DNA of 64,000 nt from Arion vulgaris (GCA_020796225.1 CM036767.1:27747253-27811252), one strand, 5' to 3'. Positions 61,401 to 64,000 are shown, numbered from the stretch's first letter. The notes: generated by a model not told the origin, from the letters alone. Numbers and translations are program-made.

Positions 61401-63677
61401 AGACCAAGGAGGAGTTGCTGAGGGAAGTTGAAATAAGCTTAACACACTGATAATAAAGTAGCAATCTTAGACGCAGGAGTGAAACAAGGCTGCGTCTTAT
61501 CTCCAATGCTCTTTGGAATAGCAATTGACTGGGTCATGCGAAAATGCACAAATAACGCAAATATGGGCATCAAATGGGTTGATAAAATTTTAGAAGACCT
61601 TGATTTTGCTGACGATATAGCCCTATTGAGTTCATCACACCAAGATATTCAAATGAAAACAAACCTTCTCCAAAATATCTCAGGACAAATTGGTCTCCAA
61701 ATCAACACCACAAAAACAAAAATTGTTGACCTTACCAGCAGTCCAGAAAATATCCAACTAAAAAAACTACACTCTTGAAAAAGTCAAAAGTTTTACATAC
61801 CTAGGGAGTATGATGACATCTACGGGGATACAGCGCCAGAAATTCCATACAGAATCTCATTGGCATCAAGTGCTTTTAACAAATTGTCAAATATATGGAA
61901 GTCCAATTCACTCAGCAAGCACTTAAAATTAAAGATCTTTAACTCTTGTGTGATTCCAGTATTAACTTATGGATGCGAGAGTTGGAAAGCAACAAAAGCT
62001 CTAGAAAGAAAATTAGATAACTTTGAGAATAAATGTCTTAGAAGAATACTGAACCTCAAATGGTCAGATTTCAGACCTAATACACAAATAAGACAAGAGA
62101 CCAAGCAAGAAAATGTATCAAATTTTATAAGAAAGCGCCGCTGGAACTACATCGGCCACACACTTAGAATGGATGAGAGAAGACTCCTTACCAATCCCTC
62201 ATATGGACACCAGAGGGAAAAAGAAAATGAGGAAGACCAAGAGAGACTCTGCGTAGAACCATCATCAGAGAAGGCTCAACGATGGGCCTAGCAAACATTA
62301 AAGACCTAAAACAGATAGCAATGAACCGCGAGACATGGAGAGCTATGACTCTGCCCTATGCGCCGCCCACAGGCCCAAGAGGAAAGACTAACTAACTAAC
62401 TAATCTTAGTGTGTCTACTTATTACTAAAAGAAGAGGGATTTTTGAAAACAGATTTTTGCCTTGGCTTTCCAGCCTACTCTTATAGATTTTACATTGCCA
62501 AGGGCTCTTTTATGTGCTCAATGTGAACATGAACCAACATTTTGTTATCCATCTTGGATAGAACTAAGAACTAGATCTCACCTACATTGTGATCACTGGG
62601 ACAATGGTTCGATCAACCCACAGCGAAAACGAACCAAGTACTATTGAAGTCAGAGACAATCACCATACATCAATATCACAGAGACCCCTCTTGTCCAATA
62701 GATTTGCTAGAAGCAAGAATAATTAATTGATAGTGACACTCATAAAGTATTACAGTTTTACAAAATAGTCATAAAAAACACAAAAACAGCAATGTTCAAC
62801 AGTCTTTCTCCCCATATTATGCTACCAGTGCAAAACCTGGATGCTTACATCAAATGAAAGAAGAAAACTAGTCACGACAGAGATGAATTTTCTACGCAGA
62901 ATGCTGGAAGTAACAAGAAGAGACCGGTTGAGAAATGAAGACATCAGGAAAAAAATGGGTGCAACATCAGTACTAAACTTCATCAAGAAACAATAAATTA
63001 AATGGTTCGGCCACATAAGCAGATTATCAACAGACAGTGCACCTCAAAGAGCTATGTTGCTCTGATACAATGGATACAAAACAAAAGGTCGGCCACGCAG
63101 AAGATGGACCTCAGAGATAACAGAAGTGACGAAAGACACTATTTATGTAGCGCACACAAAAGCCCGTTCAAGAAATCTCTTCTTATCCTGACGCTGTGAG
63201 ACAAAACAGGAATGGAGAAAAGAGAGAAAAAATAAATCATAGAAAAGATTAATATCTTAAGTACAAGGTCTGTATAAGACCTCAGTCCTATTTGTAAGGC
63301 ATAAGTCATAATTAATCTATGTAGAAGTTGTCAGACAAAACGAACCTTTCATTGATAAATGTTGACCCATGCAAATCATATTTTGTTGCTGATCTCTTGT
63401 GCTTGATAAAGGTTTTTGATTTTGTCTGTTGCTGTACTTTGTAACATATGTCAATTCTATTGTCTCTGGTAAATAGTTTTGCTGCAGTGTACCCCATATT
63501 TGATATAAAATGACATATTAGTTATATGCCTGGACATTTCTTTTATGTTATAAACTGACATGCTTGCTTTGTATATAAGTTTGTATGAACATATATATTT
63601 TTACAATCACAGGGTTCCTGTGGCAACACTTGTGACCCATCTTTTCTGCTTCCTGATTTGGGACTTGGACAATCCAA
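19297..63677 (+). CDS. Multi-exon host gene, predicted membrane protein of unknown family
   Basis: Seventeen exons on the + strand can be chained with matching phases: 19297-19414, 22372-22469, 25806-25886, 28893-28977, 29746-29847, 36423-36454, 38824-38884, 39027-39059, 42141-42232, 46219-46299, 47218-47337, 50980-51165, 54547-54672, 56823-56912, 59785-59899, 60590-60746, 63613-63677. Every intron is GT...AG. The joined reading frame has ~547 codons and no stop. The middle (exons 7-12) is rich in charged residues and likely helical. Exon 13 has a Trp-rich stretch, and exons 16-17 have two hydrophobic segments, so the 3' half is probably membrane-embedded. There is no Met start or stop in the set, so both ends are missing. 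I do not recognise the family. Additional in-phase exons cannot be excluded. Confidence 0.85.
19803..20059 (-). mobile_element. SINE copy 1 in the minisatellite
   Basis: On the - strand it starts CGCCCGAGTGGTTACCGG (resembling a tRNA A box), passes a core GCATGTCGTAAGAGGCGACT and ends in AAG repeats. ATCAATATACAT flanks it on both sides (19791-19802, 20060-20071), though this is also the local monomer sequence. Confidence 0.88.
20480..20739 (-). mobile_element. SINE copy 2 in the minisatellite
   Basis: Almost identical to the copy at 19803 and with the same flanks, so it arose by duplication of the ~680-bp segment rather than by a new insertion. Confidence 0.88.
21160..21372 (-). mobile_element. 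SINE copy 3, peppered with small deletions
   Basis: Same position within the repeat unit as copy 2, but ~47 bp shorter through more than a dozen deletions of 1-4 bases (for example CTTTACGACC becoming CTTACAC) and almost no substitutions. See findings for an assembly-error interpretation. Confidence 0.85.
22372..22469 (+). CDS. Host gene exon 2
   Basis: Acceptor AAAAACAG, donor GTAGTT; completes the split Asp codon and ends in phase 0. Encodes [18 protein letters not shown], then a charged helix-like stretch [14 protein letters not shown]. Confidence 0.85.
22500..22830. other. Intron sequence, nothing recognised
   Basis: An open frame of 87 codons (22531-22794) shows no domain and no splice support, so it is treated as intron. 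Confidence 0.4.
22840..23690 (-). mobile_element. LINE F3 C-terminal part
   Basis: On the - strand the ORF 23663-23151 contains [34 protein letters not shown] and [17 protein letters not shown], the usual order after the RT palm. ERGRPRKR lies further 3' near 23005. Frame breaks separate the blocks. Confidence 0.8.
23856..24150. mobile_element. Possible hAT-type MITE end
   Basis: CAGCATTTCCCACAGTGAGC at 23856 followed by GGTACCGCCCC resembles hAT terminal sequence (CAG.G.TTCCCA). A clear second end and an 8-bp duplication were not found, so this may be only one end. Confidence 0.3.
24150..24440 (+). repeat. Dispersed repeat of unknown class, copy 1
   Basis: Shares CTTTCCAGCCT(G/A)CTCTT, GGGCTCTTTTA, and ACTCAATCTCACCTACA with 62463-62600 and with 39540-39660 and 39830-39960. 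It is interrupted by a 76-bp PLE fragment. The class is unclear; length and dispersion would fit a SINE or a solo LINE tail. Confidence 0.65.
24195..24270 (+). mobile_element. 76-bp PLE tail with 12-bp target duplication
   Basis: Only the last part of the PLE terminal repeat (GCTGTTTATCGTCACTGTTT...GTACTTTGT) is present. It is flanked by TAACTGTGAAGG at 24183-24194 and 24271-24282 and lies inside the dispersed repeat. Confidence 0.85.
24460..24930 (+). mobile_element. LINE F1 3' end
   Basis: The ORF 24461-24859 starts in the RNase H domain at DSQSMLHK and continues through [19 protein letters not shown] to the zinc-knuckle-like CPEC end and ACCAATACA. 5'-truncated. Confidence 0.85.
25125..25425 (+). 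mobile_element. LINE F6 C-terminal tail
   Basis: Reads [20 protein letters not shown], then (after a frameshift) [18 protein letters not shown], and ends [10 protein letters not shown] with the tail ATTGATTGATTGATTGATAG. The WRRDLE and GLCP pieces are common C-terminal signatures of non-LTR elements. Confidence 0.75.
25806..25886 (+). CDS. Host gene exon 3
   Basis: Acceptor TATATATAG, donor GTAAAT; phase 0 to 0, 27 codons. Encodes [20 protein letters not shown] and LLTSKQK, a charged helix-like piece. Confidence 0.82.
26215..26330 (+). mobile_element. LINE F2 3' tail fragment
   Basis: GGAACATCTTGCCTATGAGA...CTCAGGACAAGCTATT with a GATGATGAT tail is the 3' end seen in reverse at 14719-14830 and also at 60206-60300. 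Confidence 0.7.
26335..26800 (+). mobile_element. LINE F3 C-terminal fragment
   Basis: [39 protein letters not shown] and [12 protein letters not shown] (26480-26670) are shared with 62800-63180 (+) and 52430-52640 (-). Upstream stops break the frame. Confidence 0.8.
26966..27209 (+). mobile_element. SINE, second subfamily, with 15-bp target duplication
   Basis: Flanked by GAATGTAGCCATTTT at 26951-26965 and 27210-27224. The body matches the SINE at 45474-45716 (AGGATGTGCTGGCCTACTTG and AGAGTGGTT(A/G)ACAAGTGG) and ends in AAGAAGAAG. The core GTCGTAAGAGGCGACT is damaged here (CAAGGCGATTGAGGCAGGAG). Confidence 0.9.
27277..28544 (-). mobile_element. 5'-truncated PLE with 12-bp target duplication
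   Basis: Flanked by CACTGATTCTTA at 27265-27276 and 28545-28556. On the - strand it runs from the RT C-terminal region ([20 protein letters not shown]) through an intact GIY-YIG segment ([20 protein letters not shown]) in the 176-codon frame 28341-27811, to the terminal repeat ending AGTCTTCCCCTAT. The RT catalytic motifs are lost by truncation. Confidence 0.9.
28560..28890. other. Intron sequence, nothing recognised
   Basis: AT-rich intron 3 sequence leading to the exon 4 acceptor. Confidence 0.5.
28893..28977 (+). CDS. Host gene exon 4
   Basis: Acceptor GTATCTTAG, donor GTAATA; enters phase 0, leaves one base. Encodes [20 protein letters not shown] then IDLRLFNK, a Pro-rich loop. A CAG seven bases downstream could be an alternative acceptor, but it would shift the frame, so it was not used. 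Confidence 0.82.
29260..29570 (-). mobile_element. Possible LINE 3' tail
   Basis: On the - strand [20 protein letters not shown] followed by [11 protein letters not shown] resembles the basic tail and W..-like end of non-LTR ORFs, in decayed form. Confidence 0.35.
29746..29847 (+). CDS. Host gene exon 5
   Basis: Acceptor CATATTCAG, donor GTATGT; enters with one base carried over, leaves one base. Encodes [20 protein letters not shown] and [14 protein letters not shown], an amphipathic helical stretch. Confidence 0.86.
29925..30720 (+). mobile_element. LINE F5, decayed RT/C-terminal part
   Basis: [17 protein letters not shown] (29938-29990) contains the RT catalytic [19 protein letters not shown], then [20 protein letters not shown] and [10 protein letters not shown] (30470-30590) follow in order with stops. 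An (ATT)n run at 30721-30745 forms the tail. Confidence 0.85.
30750..31010. other. Intron sequence, nothing recognised
   Basis: No feature beyond AT-rich sequence. Confidence 0.4.
31015..31575 (+). mobile_element. LINE F6 C-terminal part, decayed
   Basis: [20 protein letters not shown] (31045-31110), [17 protein letters not shown] (31130-31180) and [19 protein letters not shown] (31440-31500) give the order of RT thumb to C-terminal tail. Stops between blocks. Confidence 0.75.
31840..33015 (+). mobile_element. LINE F1 RNase H part, split by a SINE
   Basis: [20 protein letters not shown] (about 32029-32090), [12 protein letters not shown] (about 32148), FDSQSMLHK (about 32219) and [18 protein letters not shown] (about 32325-32378) show a complete RNase H acidic set. 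A frameshift near 32110 and one near 32415 break it. A SINE splits the 3' end at 32556-32905, and the rest resumes as [10 protein letters not shown] to CPEC and ACCAATAAC. Confidence 0.88.
32556..32905 (-). mobile_element. tRNA-derived SINE inserted in LINE F1
   Basis: On the - strand it begins GGACTGCCTAGAG, has an A-box-like TAGTAGCTCGGCCTGCTAGC and a B-box GGGTTCGAACCTACT, and ends with a long poly-A (poly-T at 32556-32586). AGAGGTGT duplicates flank it (32548-32555 and 32906-32913). Unrelated to the GTCGTAAGAGGCGACT-core SINEs. Confidence 0.92.
33020..33590. other. Intron sequence, nothing recognised
   Basis: No repeat or coding signal recognised. Confidence 0.45.
33600..33965 (+). mobile_element. 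LINE F2 3' end
   Basis: [30 protein letters not shown] and [20 protein letters not shown] (33725-33910) followed by HKGHATT. The frame is open over 78 codons, but the element is truncated at its 5' side. Confidence 0.85.
34239..34276. repeat. 11-bp perfect inverted repeat
   Basis: AAAGGAAACCT (34239-34249) and AGGTTTCCTTT (34266-34276) could form a hairpin with a 16-base loop. Function unknown; could be a decayed element end. Confidence 0.5.
34400..34800 (-). mobile_element. LINE F2 fragment with internal deletion
   Basis: The stretch 34440-34660 resembles 17100-17340 (the 5' side of the long F2 copy), and 34720-34765 resembles the F2 3' end at 14719-14760. The whole RT is missing between them. 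Confidence 0.6.
34885..36370 (+). mobile_element. LINE F1 with RT deleted
   Basis: An endonuclease C-terminal piece ([13 protein letters not shown]...VQESDH, 34940-35030) is followed by RT thumb-like sequence (about 35100-35280) and then an RNase H region ([20 protein letters not shown], with the first Asp changed to Asn, about 35555). The ending LWVCPDC...ACCAATAAC is intact (36330-36368). Most of the RT is missing. Confidence 0.8.
36423..36454 (+). CDS. Host gene exon 6 (32 bp microexon)
   Basis: Strong acceptor TTATTTCAG and donor GTAAGT. Completes the split codon and ends phase 0: [11 protein letters not shown]. It lies directly after an F1 LINE end. Phase requires exon 7 to follow; joining to exon 8 directly would give an immediate TGA. 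Confidence 0.78.
36583..36624 (+). mobile_element. LINE F2 fragment, left of PLE insertion
   Basis: AAAATCCAGTCCTTC(A)AAACT matches 18582-18600. The sequence continues on the far side of the PLE at 38126 (CGAATACCATGGACAG...), which also matches 18618 onward. Confidence 0.85.
36625..38113 (-). mobile_element. 5'-truncated PLE inside LINE F2, 12-bp target duplication
   Basis: Flanked by AGAAAGATCCTA at 36613-36624 and 38114-38125. On the - strand the RT starts at [19 protein letters not shown], includes the catalytic YIDD ([10 protein letters not shown], about 38010-37980) and ends with the GIY-YIG region ([20 protein letters not shown], about 37300) and the terminal repeat near 36640. Frameshifts at ~37730 and ~37360. 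Confidence 0.93.
38126..38215 (+). mobile_element. LINE F2 fragment, right of PLE insertion
   Basis: [12 protein letters not shown] in one frame, [20 protein letters not shown] in another, matching the F2 tail at 18620-18690. Ends abruptly near 38215. Confidence 0.8.
38331..38574 (-). mobile_element. SINE, GTCGTAAGAGGCGACT-core family
   Basis: Same family as 19803-20059, oriented with its AAG-repeat tail at 38331. Short GGTGAAG repeats (38324-38330, 38575-38581) may be the target duplication. Confidence 0.88.
38824..38884 (+). CDS. Host gene exon 7
   Basis: Acceptor CTGTCACTAG, donor GTAGAA; phase 0 to one base. Encodes [20 protein letters not shown]. It links exons 6 and 8 in frame, which supports all three. 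Confidence 0.78.
39027..39059 (+). CDS. Host gene exon 8 with NAGNAG acceptor
   Basis: Acceptor TTTTCAGCAG allows start at 39027 or 39030, both in frame, differing by one residue. Donor GTAAGT. Encodes [10 protein letters not shown] after the split codon and leaves one base. Confidence 0.8.
39491..40067 (+). repeat. ~287-bp tandem duplication
   Basis: Two head-to-tail copies (39491-39777 and 39778-40067) starting AGGATGTGGTAAATTGAAGG. They contain the dispersed-repeat sequence also seen at 24150 and 62460. Copy 1 differs from copy 2 mostly by 1-2 base deletions. Confidence 0.9.
40070..40860. other. Intron sequence, nothing recognised
   Basis: AT-rich sequence in intron 8, without recognised repeats. 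Confidence 0.45.
40870..41830 (-). mobile_element. LINE F5, split by a SINE
   Basis: On the - strand: [14 protein letters not shown] (about 41800), [20 protein letters not shown] (41730-41670), [18 protein letters not shown] (41595-41540), [19 protein letters not shown] (41405-41345), then after the [18 protein letters not shown] and [15 protein letters not shown]. The order matches 61600-62330 (+). RT palm is missing. Confidence 0.88.
41098..41348 (-). mobile_element. SINE inserted in LINE F5, 11-bp target duplication
   Basis: TCATCTGATCT flanks it (41087-41097 and 41349-41359), and the LINE frame resumes across it. - strand start CACCTGAGTGGTTACCGGGG gives a tRNA-like A box, then a core GTCGTAAGAGGCGACTAAGG and an AAGAAG tail. 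This copy best defines the SINE ends. Confidence 0.93.
41835..42130. other. Intron sequence, nothing recognised
   Basis: No repeat or coding signal recognised before exon 9. Confidence 0.4.
42141..42232 (+). CDS. Host gene exon 9
   Basis: Acceptor GCGACCAG (poor polypyrimidine tract), donor GTATAC; enters with one base carried over, ends phase 0. Encodes [18 protein letters not shown] and [12 protein letters not shown], which looks coiled-coil-like. Confidence 0.8.
42595..42850 (-). mobile_element. tRNA-derived SINE, second tRNA type
   Basis: On the - strand the head reads GTCTGTAGCTCAAGCGGTAG (A box) and, ~45 bases on, CCTGGTTCAAACTCCAGGG (B box with flanking stem), as in a tRNA. The body continues to CGTCCTGTAAAGGATATGCC near 42605. 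A second copy of the body is at 14455-14560. Confidence 0.85.
42855..43565. other. Intron sequence, nothing recognised
   Basis: Open frames of 60-119 codons on both strands have no recognisable domain. Confidence 0.4.
43570..45290 (+). mobile_element. LINE F4, RT nearly complete, C-terminal zinc finger
   Basis: RT blocks in order: [20 protein letters not shown] (43630-43690), [20 protein letters not shown] (43796-43855), motif [12 protein letters not shown] (about 43898-43930), [17 protein letters not shown] (44080-44130), motif [10 protein letters not shown] (44261-44287), [15 protein letters not shown] (44644-44667), [12 protein letters not shown], and [18 protein letters not shown] (44819-44872). 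Then KKRFKDTL-like sequence and a C-terminal CPTCGRD...H zinc-finger-type piece (45140-45200). Frameshifts at ~43700, 43940, 44165, 44385, 44910. 5' endonuclease is absent. Confidence 0.92.
45474..45716 (+). mobile_element. SINE, second subfamily
   Basis: Begins near GCCAGGGCCCACAAGGGAAG, contains GCATGTCGTAAGAGGTGACT and AGAGTGGTTGACAAGTGGTC, and ends AAGAAGAAGAA. The core is shared with the other SINEs, while the 3' half matches only 26966-27209. Confidence 0.88.
45720..46215. other. Intron sequence with a short direct repeat
   Basis: TGTATGTTAATTCC(A/T)(T/C)TGTAC followed by GAAGGTAGCT(T/G)TGGGTCTA occurs twice (45983-46035 and 46035-46095). Otherwise nothing recognised. Confidence 0.5.
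46219..46299 (+). CDS. Host gene exon 10
   Basis: Acceptor CATTTCTAG, donor GTCAGT; phase 0 to 0. Encodes [20 protein letters not shown] and EKMQFFE, continuing the charged helical region. Confidence 0.83.
46395..46765 (+). mobile_element. LINE F1 3' end, strongly decayed
   Basis: [11 protein letters not shown] and a run resembling the RNase H end, followed by [15 protein letters not shown] (46630-46680) and CAATAAC(T) near 46740. Matches the 24600-24925 copy at reduced identity. Confidence 0.7.
46770..47200. other. Intron sequence, nothing recognised
   Basis: AT-rich; no repeat family recognised. Confidence 0.4.
47218..47337 (+). CDS. Host gene exon 11
   Basis: Acceptor TTTTTACCCAACAG, donor GTAAGA; phase 0 to 0, 40 codons. 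Encodes [20 protein letters not shown] and [20 protein letters not shown]. Confidence 0.87.
47745..48415. repeat. 43-bp minisatellite in intron 11
   Basis: About 16 copies of a 43-bp unit such as TTCACTGATCTTCTCTTGAT + AAGTTCAACACTGGCTGTAA + ATG. Units vary between ATCTTC and ATCATC and between GGCTGTAAATG and GGCAGTAAATT. Units near 47995-48100 have many small deletions. Confidence 0.95.
48655..49095 (+). mobile_element. LINE endonuclease fragment
   Basis: [20 protein letters not shown] (48663-48720) resembles the QE catalytic block of APE-type endonucleases, and [19 protein letters not shown] (48950-49005) resembles the (G)DFNAH block. No RT follows. Confidence 0.6.
49441..50913 (-). mobile_element. 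piggyBac element with intact ends, internally decayed
   Basis: TTAA target duplications lie at 49437-49440 and 50914-50917. The ends are perfect 12-bp inverted repeats (CCCTCTTATTCC at 49441-49452 and its complement at 50902-50913). These are the defining features of piggyBac elements. At 1473 bp it is shorter than a full autonomous element, and only part of a transposase remains. Confidence 0.93.
50041..50280 (-). pseudogene. piggyBac transposase N-terminal fragment
   Basis: The frame 50278-50042 contains [20 protein letters not shown] and [18 protein letters not shown], which match the characteristic block upstream of the catalytic domain in piggyBac-family (DDE_Tnp_1_7) transposases. The catalytic aspartates are missing, as the sequence at 50040-49860 is unrelated. 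Confidence 0.8.
50980..51165 (+). CDS. Host gene exon 12
   Basis: Acceptor ACTTTGTAG, donor GTAAGT; phase 0 to 0, 62 codons, the longest exon. Encodes [20 protein letters not shown], then [20 protein letters not shown], with three Trp residues. It lies only 66 bp downstream of the piggyBac TTAA. Confidence 0.9.
51170..51600. other. Intron sequence, nothing recognised
   Basis: No repeat or coding signal recognised. Confidence 0.4.
51605..51890 (+). mobile_element. LINE C-terminal fragment
   Basis: [20 protein letters not shown] then [20 protein letters not shown] resembles the C..C...H....C zinc-knuckle-like end of RNase H-bearing LINEs. Confidence 0.65.
52310..53000 (-). mobile_element. LINE F3 C-terminal part
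   Basis: - strand blocks: [18 protein letters not shown] (about 52865-52810), [20 protein letters not shown] (52730-52670), [20 protein letters not shown] (52635-52575), [13 protein letters not shown]. Frameshifts at ~52545 and 52740. Downstream 52210-52320 carries two tandem copies of the F3 3' end (TTCTC(T/C)AATCCTG...CA(C)AGC). Confidence 0.85.
53470..53660 (+). mobile_element. LINE C-terminal fragment
   Basis: [20 protein letters not shown] then [20 protein letters not shown] matches the zinc-knuckle-like C-terminus (FRLRTGH...C.C....T..H.L..CP) of RNase H-bearing LINEs. Confidence 0.7.
53665..54360. other. Intron sequence, nothing recognised
   Basis: No features recognised. Confidence 0.4.
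54370..54480. repeat. ~28-bp tandem repeat, four units
   Basis: Units of ACATACAACTT(GT)CAATATTACAATAGTT, two with and two without the GT pair. Confidence 0.9.
54547..54672 (+). CDS. Host gene exon 13
   Basis: Acceptor TTTCTGACAG, donor GTAGGT; phase 0 to 0, 42 codons. Encodes [20 protein letters not shown], then [20 protein letters not shown]: six Trp in ~20 residues, likely at a membrane surface. Confidence 0.85.
54690..55230 (+). other. Intron sequence with a small LINE F4 remnant
   Basis: At 54945-55010, [19 protein letters not shown] matches the F4 segment at 44587-44640. Nothing else recognised. Confidence 0.5.
55235..56710 (-). mobile_element. LINE F7, RNase H part
   Basis: The 162-codon frame 56705-56217 contains [20 protein letters not shown] (first Asp), [13 protein letters not shown] (Glu), [10 protein letters not shown] (Asp). 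[20 protein letters not shown] continues at 56210-56150 after a stop, completing the RNase H set. A C-terminal zinc-knuckle-like region decays toward 55240, where a CATAACATAACATA tail (read on the - strand) ends it. Confidence 0.87.
56823..56912 (+). CDS. Host gene exon 14
   Basis: Acceptor CCACACTAG, donor GTAAGT; phase 0 to 0. Encodes [20 protein letters not shown] then [10 protein letters not shown]; the hydrophobic start together with the end of exon 13 may form a membrane segment. Confidence 0.83.
56920..57390. other. Intron sequence, nothing recognised
   Basis: No recognised repeat; contains a short TATATATATATA run at 57181-57192. Confidence 0.4.
57400..57849 (-). mobile_element. LINE C-terminal/3' fragment
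   Basis: The frame 57763-57398 contains [20 protein letters not shown], resembling a zinc-knuckle-like LINE end. 57665-57849 is repeated at 60008-60193 (TTTTGGCCACCCTCGTGATG...TTAGCATTCCCTAG). Confidence 0.7.
57851..57966 (-). mobile_element. Truncated SINE (5' half)
   Basis: Contains the A-box-like head and core of the SINE family (TTAGTCGCCTCTTACGACAT as seen on the + strand) but stops before the AAG tail. Confidence 0.85.
58080..58410 (+). mobile_element. LINE C-terminal tail, GAT-repeat end
   Basis: [20 protein letters not shown], then IEGRRD and [20 protein letters not shown] and DLWRSMI, a classic non-LTR C-terminal block, ending in GCACTTGATGATGATGATGA (58391-58409). Broken by one stop after the first third (RGRRD*RQRDT). 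Confidence 0.85.
58556..58745 (+). mobile_element. LINE F7 3' end
   Basis: Matches the reverse complement of 55280-55460: [15 protein letters not shown] start, and CCCAATGTGCCATGACGTCG then CATAACATAACATAGCATG tail. Confidence 0.8.
58750..59640. other. Intron sequence, nothing recognised
   Basis: No recognised repeat or coding signal. Confidence 0.4.
59675..59730 (+). mobile_element. Short LINE F1 3'-end remnant
   Basis: GGGACTGAGCACCTGTAGGA...CCCTGACTGCA resembles the F1 3' end (GAGACTGAGCACCTATGGG...CCCGGAGTGCA). Confidence 0.5.
59785..59899 (+). CDS. Host gene exon 15
   Basis: Acceptor CTTGTCACTAG, donor GTAATC; phase 0, leaves one base. Encodes [20 protein letters not shown] and [18 protein letters not shown], a Ser/Arg-rich soluble loop. 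Confidence 0.85.
60003..60195 (-). mobile_element. LINE 3' fragment (second copy of 57665-57849)
   Basis: Shares ~180 bp with 57665-57849, with scattered changes, in the same orientation. Confidence 0.75.
60206..60335 (+). mobile_element. LINE F2 3' tail fragment
   Basis: GTGGAACATCTTGCTTATGA...AAGGACTGTTACAGTGGCAAAG matches 26228-26285. Confidence 0.65.
60340..60588. other. Intron sequence, nothing recognised
   Basis: No recognised content; ends in a good polypyrimidine tract before exon 16. Confidence 0.45.
60590..60746 (+). CDS. Host gene exon 16, transmembrane segment
   Basis: Acceptor TATTGTTTCAG, donor GTGAGA; one base carried in, two carried out. Encodes [20 protein letters not shown], then a long hydrophobic stretch ([17 protein letters not shown] and [16 protein letters not shown]), enough for one long or two short membrane helices. 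Confidence 0.9.
60750..61440 (+). other. Intron sequence with small LINE remnant
   Basis: At 60885-60935, [16 protein letters not shown] resembles the region before the GHIKR block of F2. Otherwise nothing recognised. Confidence 0.45.
61445..62410 (+). mobile_element. LINE F5, RT palm to 3' end
   Basis: [20 protein letters not shown] (61480-61540), [20 protein letters not shown] (catalytic ADD, 61590-61650), [56 protein letters not shown] (61950-62000), [20 protein letters not shown] (62124-62180) and [12 protein letters not shown]. Two frameshifts (61775, 61850). Ends in CTAACTAACTAACTAA (62388-62403), a likely tail repeat. 5'-truncated before motif A. Confidence 0.9.
62455..62640 (+). repeat. 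Dispersed repeat of unknown class, copy 2
   Basis: Shares TTTCCAGCCTACTCTTATAG and AGATCTCACCTACATTG(T/A)GA with 24150-24350 and with 39540-39660. Confidence 0.65.
62735..62797 (-). mobile_element. PLE terminal-repeat remnant
   Basis: AAAGTATTACAGTTTTACAA and CAAAAACAGCAATGTT resemble 27326-27378 at the PLE terminal repeat; strongly diverged. Confidence 0.5.
62797..63240 (+). mobile_element. LINE F3 C-terminal fragment
   Basis: [32 protein letters not shown] and [17 protein letters not shown] (63004-63055), [20 protein letters not shown]. Same blocks as 26390-26700. Confidence 0.8.
63385..63495 (+). mobile_element. PLE terminal-repeat remnant
   Basis: TGCTTGATAAAGGTTTTTGA, TTTGTAACATA and CTGGTAAATAGTTTTGCTGC follow the order of the PLE 3' end (GATAAAGG, TTTTGTAA, TTTACTGCAGT). 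An old copy. Confidence 0.55.
63613..63677 (+). CDS. Host gene exon 17, transmembrane segment
   Basis: Acceptor ACAATCACAG, donor GTAAGT; completes the split Trp codon and leaves one base. Encodes [20 protein letters not shown], a hydrophobic helix continuing that of exon 16. The gene continues beyond the window. Confidence 0.85.
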
Positions 63678-63834
63678 GTAAGTAAATATTGTGCTAAGCT
63701 TATTGCATAGTCAAATATATTTCCTAAGAGAATAAACCTGGCTACTTGTGAATGTGCAGTGAAAGAAATCAGATGCGTAGCTGTACTGTGAAATAAGTCA
63801 TGTATTTTAGTTATTGATGAGTTATAGCTATACC

Positions 63835-64000
63835 AAAAATGCTCAAGCGTAGTACGAACAAGCGACGGCCTGACAGACGAATTTGAATTATCATCAGGAG
63901 TAAGGCAGGGATGTGTGCTTTCGCCTATACTTTTCAATATATACATAGACAGGATAACGCAAGAAACCAAGACAGATAACAACCTCGATAACAGCTACAA
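63835..64000 (+). mobile_element. LINE RT fragment, runs off the window
   Basis: GLTDEFELSSGVRQGCVLSP then ILFNIYIDRITQETKTDNNL is the RT block preceding the catalytic ADD. The frame is open to the end of the window. Confidence 0.82.

Noticed and set aside
63548..63982. 144-codon - strand ORF
   Set aside because: It runs antisense to host exon 17 and to a LINE RT block, both better supported.

Overview
The window is eukaryotic, AT-rich intron DNA from an animal, with no bacterial-style gene packing. Spliced exons with GT/AG borders, several non-LTR retrotransposon families, a Helitron, Penelope-like elements (PLEs), a piggyBac element and tRNA-derived SINEs all point to an invertebrate. The mix (PLEs with a GIY-YIG domain, SINEs with a TCGCCTCTTACGACATGC-type core, LINEs with [11 protein letters not shown] tails) suggests a lophotrochozoan, most likely a mollusc. 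That assignment is inference.

The only clear host gene is a multi-exon gene on the + strand from 19297 to 63677. I read 17 exons with mutually consistent phases, about 547 codons, open at both ends. The predicted protein has a helical, charged middle region (exons 7-12) and hydrophobic segments at the 3' side (exons 13-17), so it is probably a multi-pass membrane protein. I do not recognise the family. Exons are 32-186 bp and introns are 0.14-6.6 kb, filled with mobile elements.

Left flank (1-19296): a decayed Helitron on the - strand (about 806-6640) with Rep and PIF1 helicase remnants; a near-complete PLE (7560-10073) whose ends are long, almost identical inverted repeats; a 219-codon ORF of transposon-like character (10571-11226, -); and fragments of several LINE families. 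I found no exons of the host gene there.

Introns: intron 1 holds a 25-bp minisatellite (19440-22318) that carried a SINE into a ~680-bp higher-order repeat. Three truncated PLE copies (24195, 27277, 36625) each have a 12-bp target-site duplication. A 1473-bp piggyBac element with a 12-bp perfect terminal inverted repeat and TTAA duplication sits in intron 11 (49441-50913). SINEs inserted into LINEs, and a PLE into a LINE, allow relative dating. LINE families are called here by working labels: F1 (RNase H, ends near 'ACCAATAAC'), F2 (GHIKR...GRPRRRW, GAT-rich tail), F3 (GHISRLP), F4 ([10 protein letters not shown]-terminal zinc finger), F5 ([14 protein letters not shown]), F6 (WRRDLE, GLCP tail), F7 (RNase H, CATAA tail). 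Clade assignment was not possible by eye.

No rRNA, intact tRNA or CRISPR array was seen. Several tandem arrays contain stretches that differ from neighbours only by many small deletions, which looks more like assembly consensus error than evolution.
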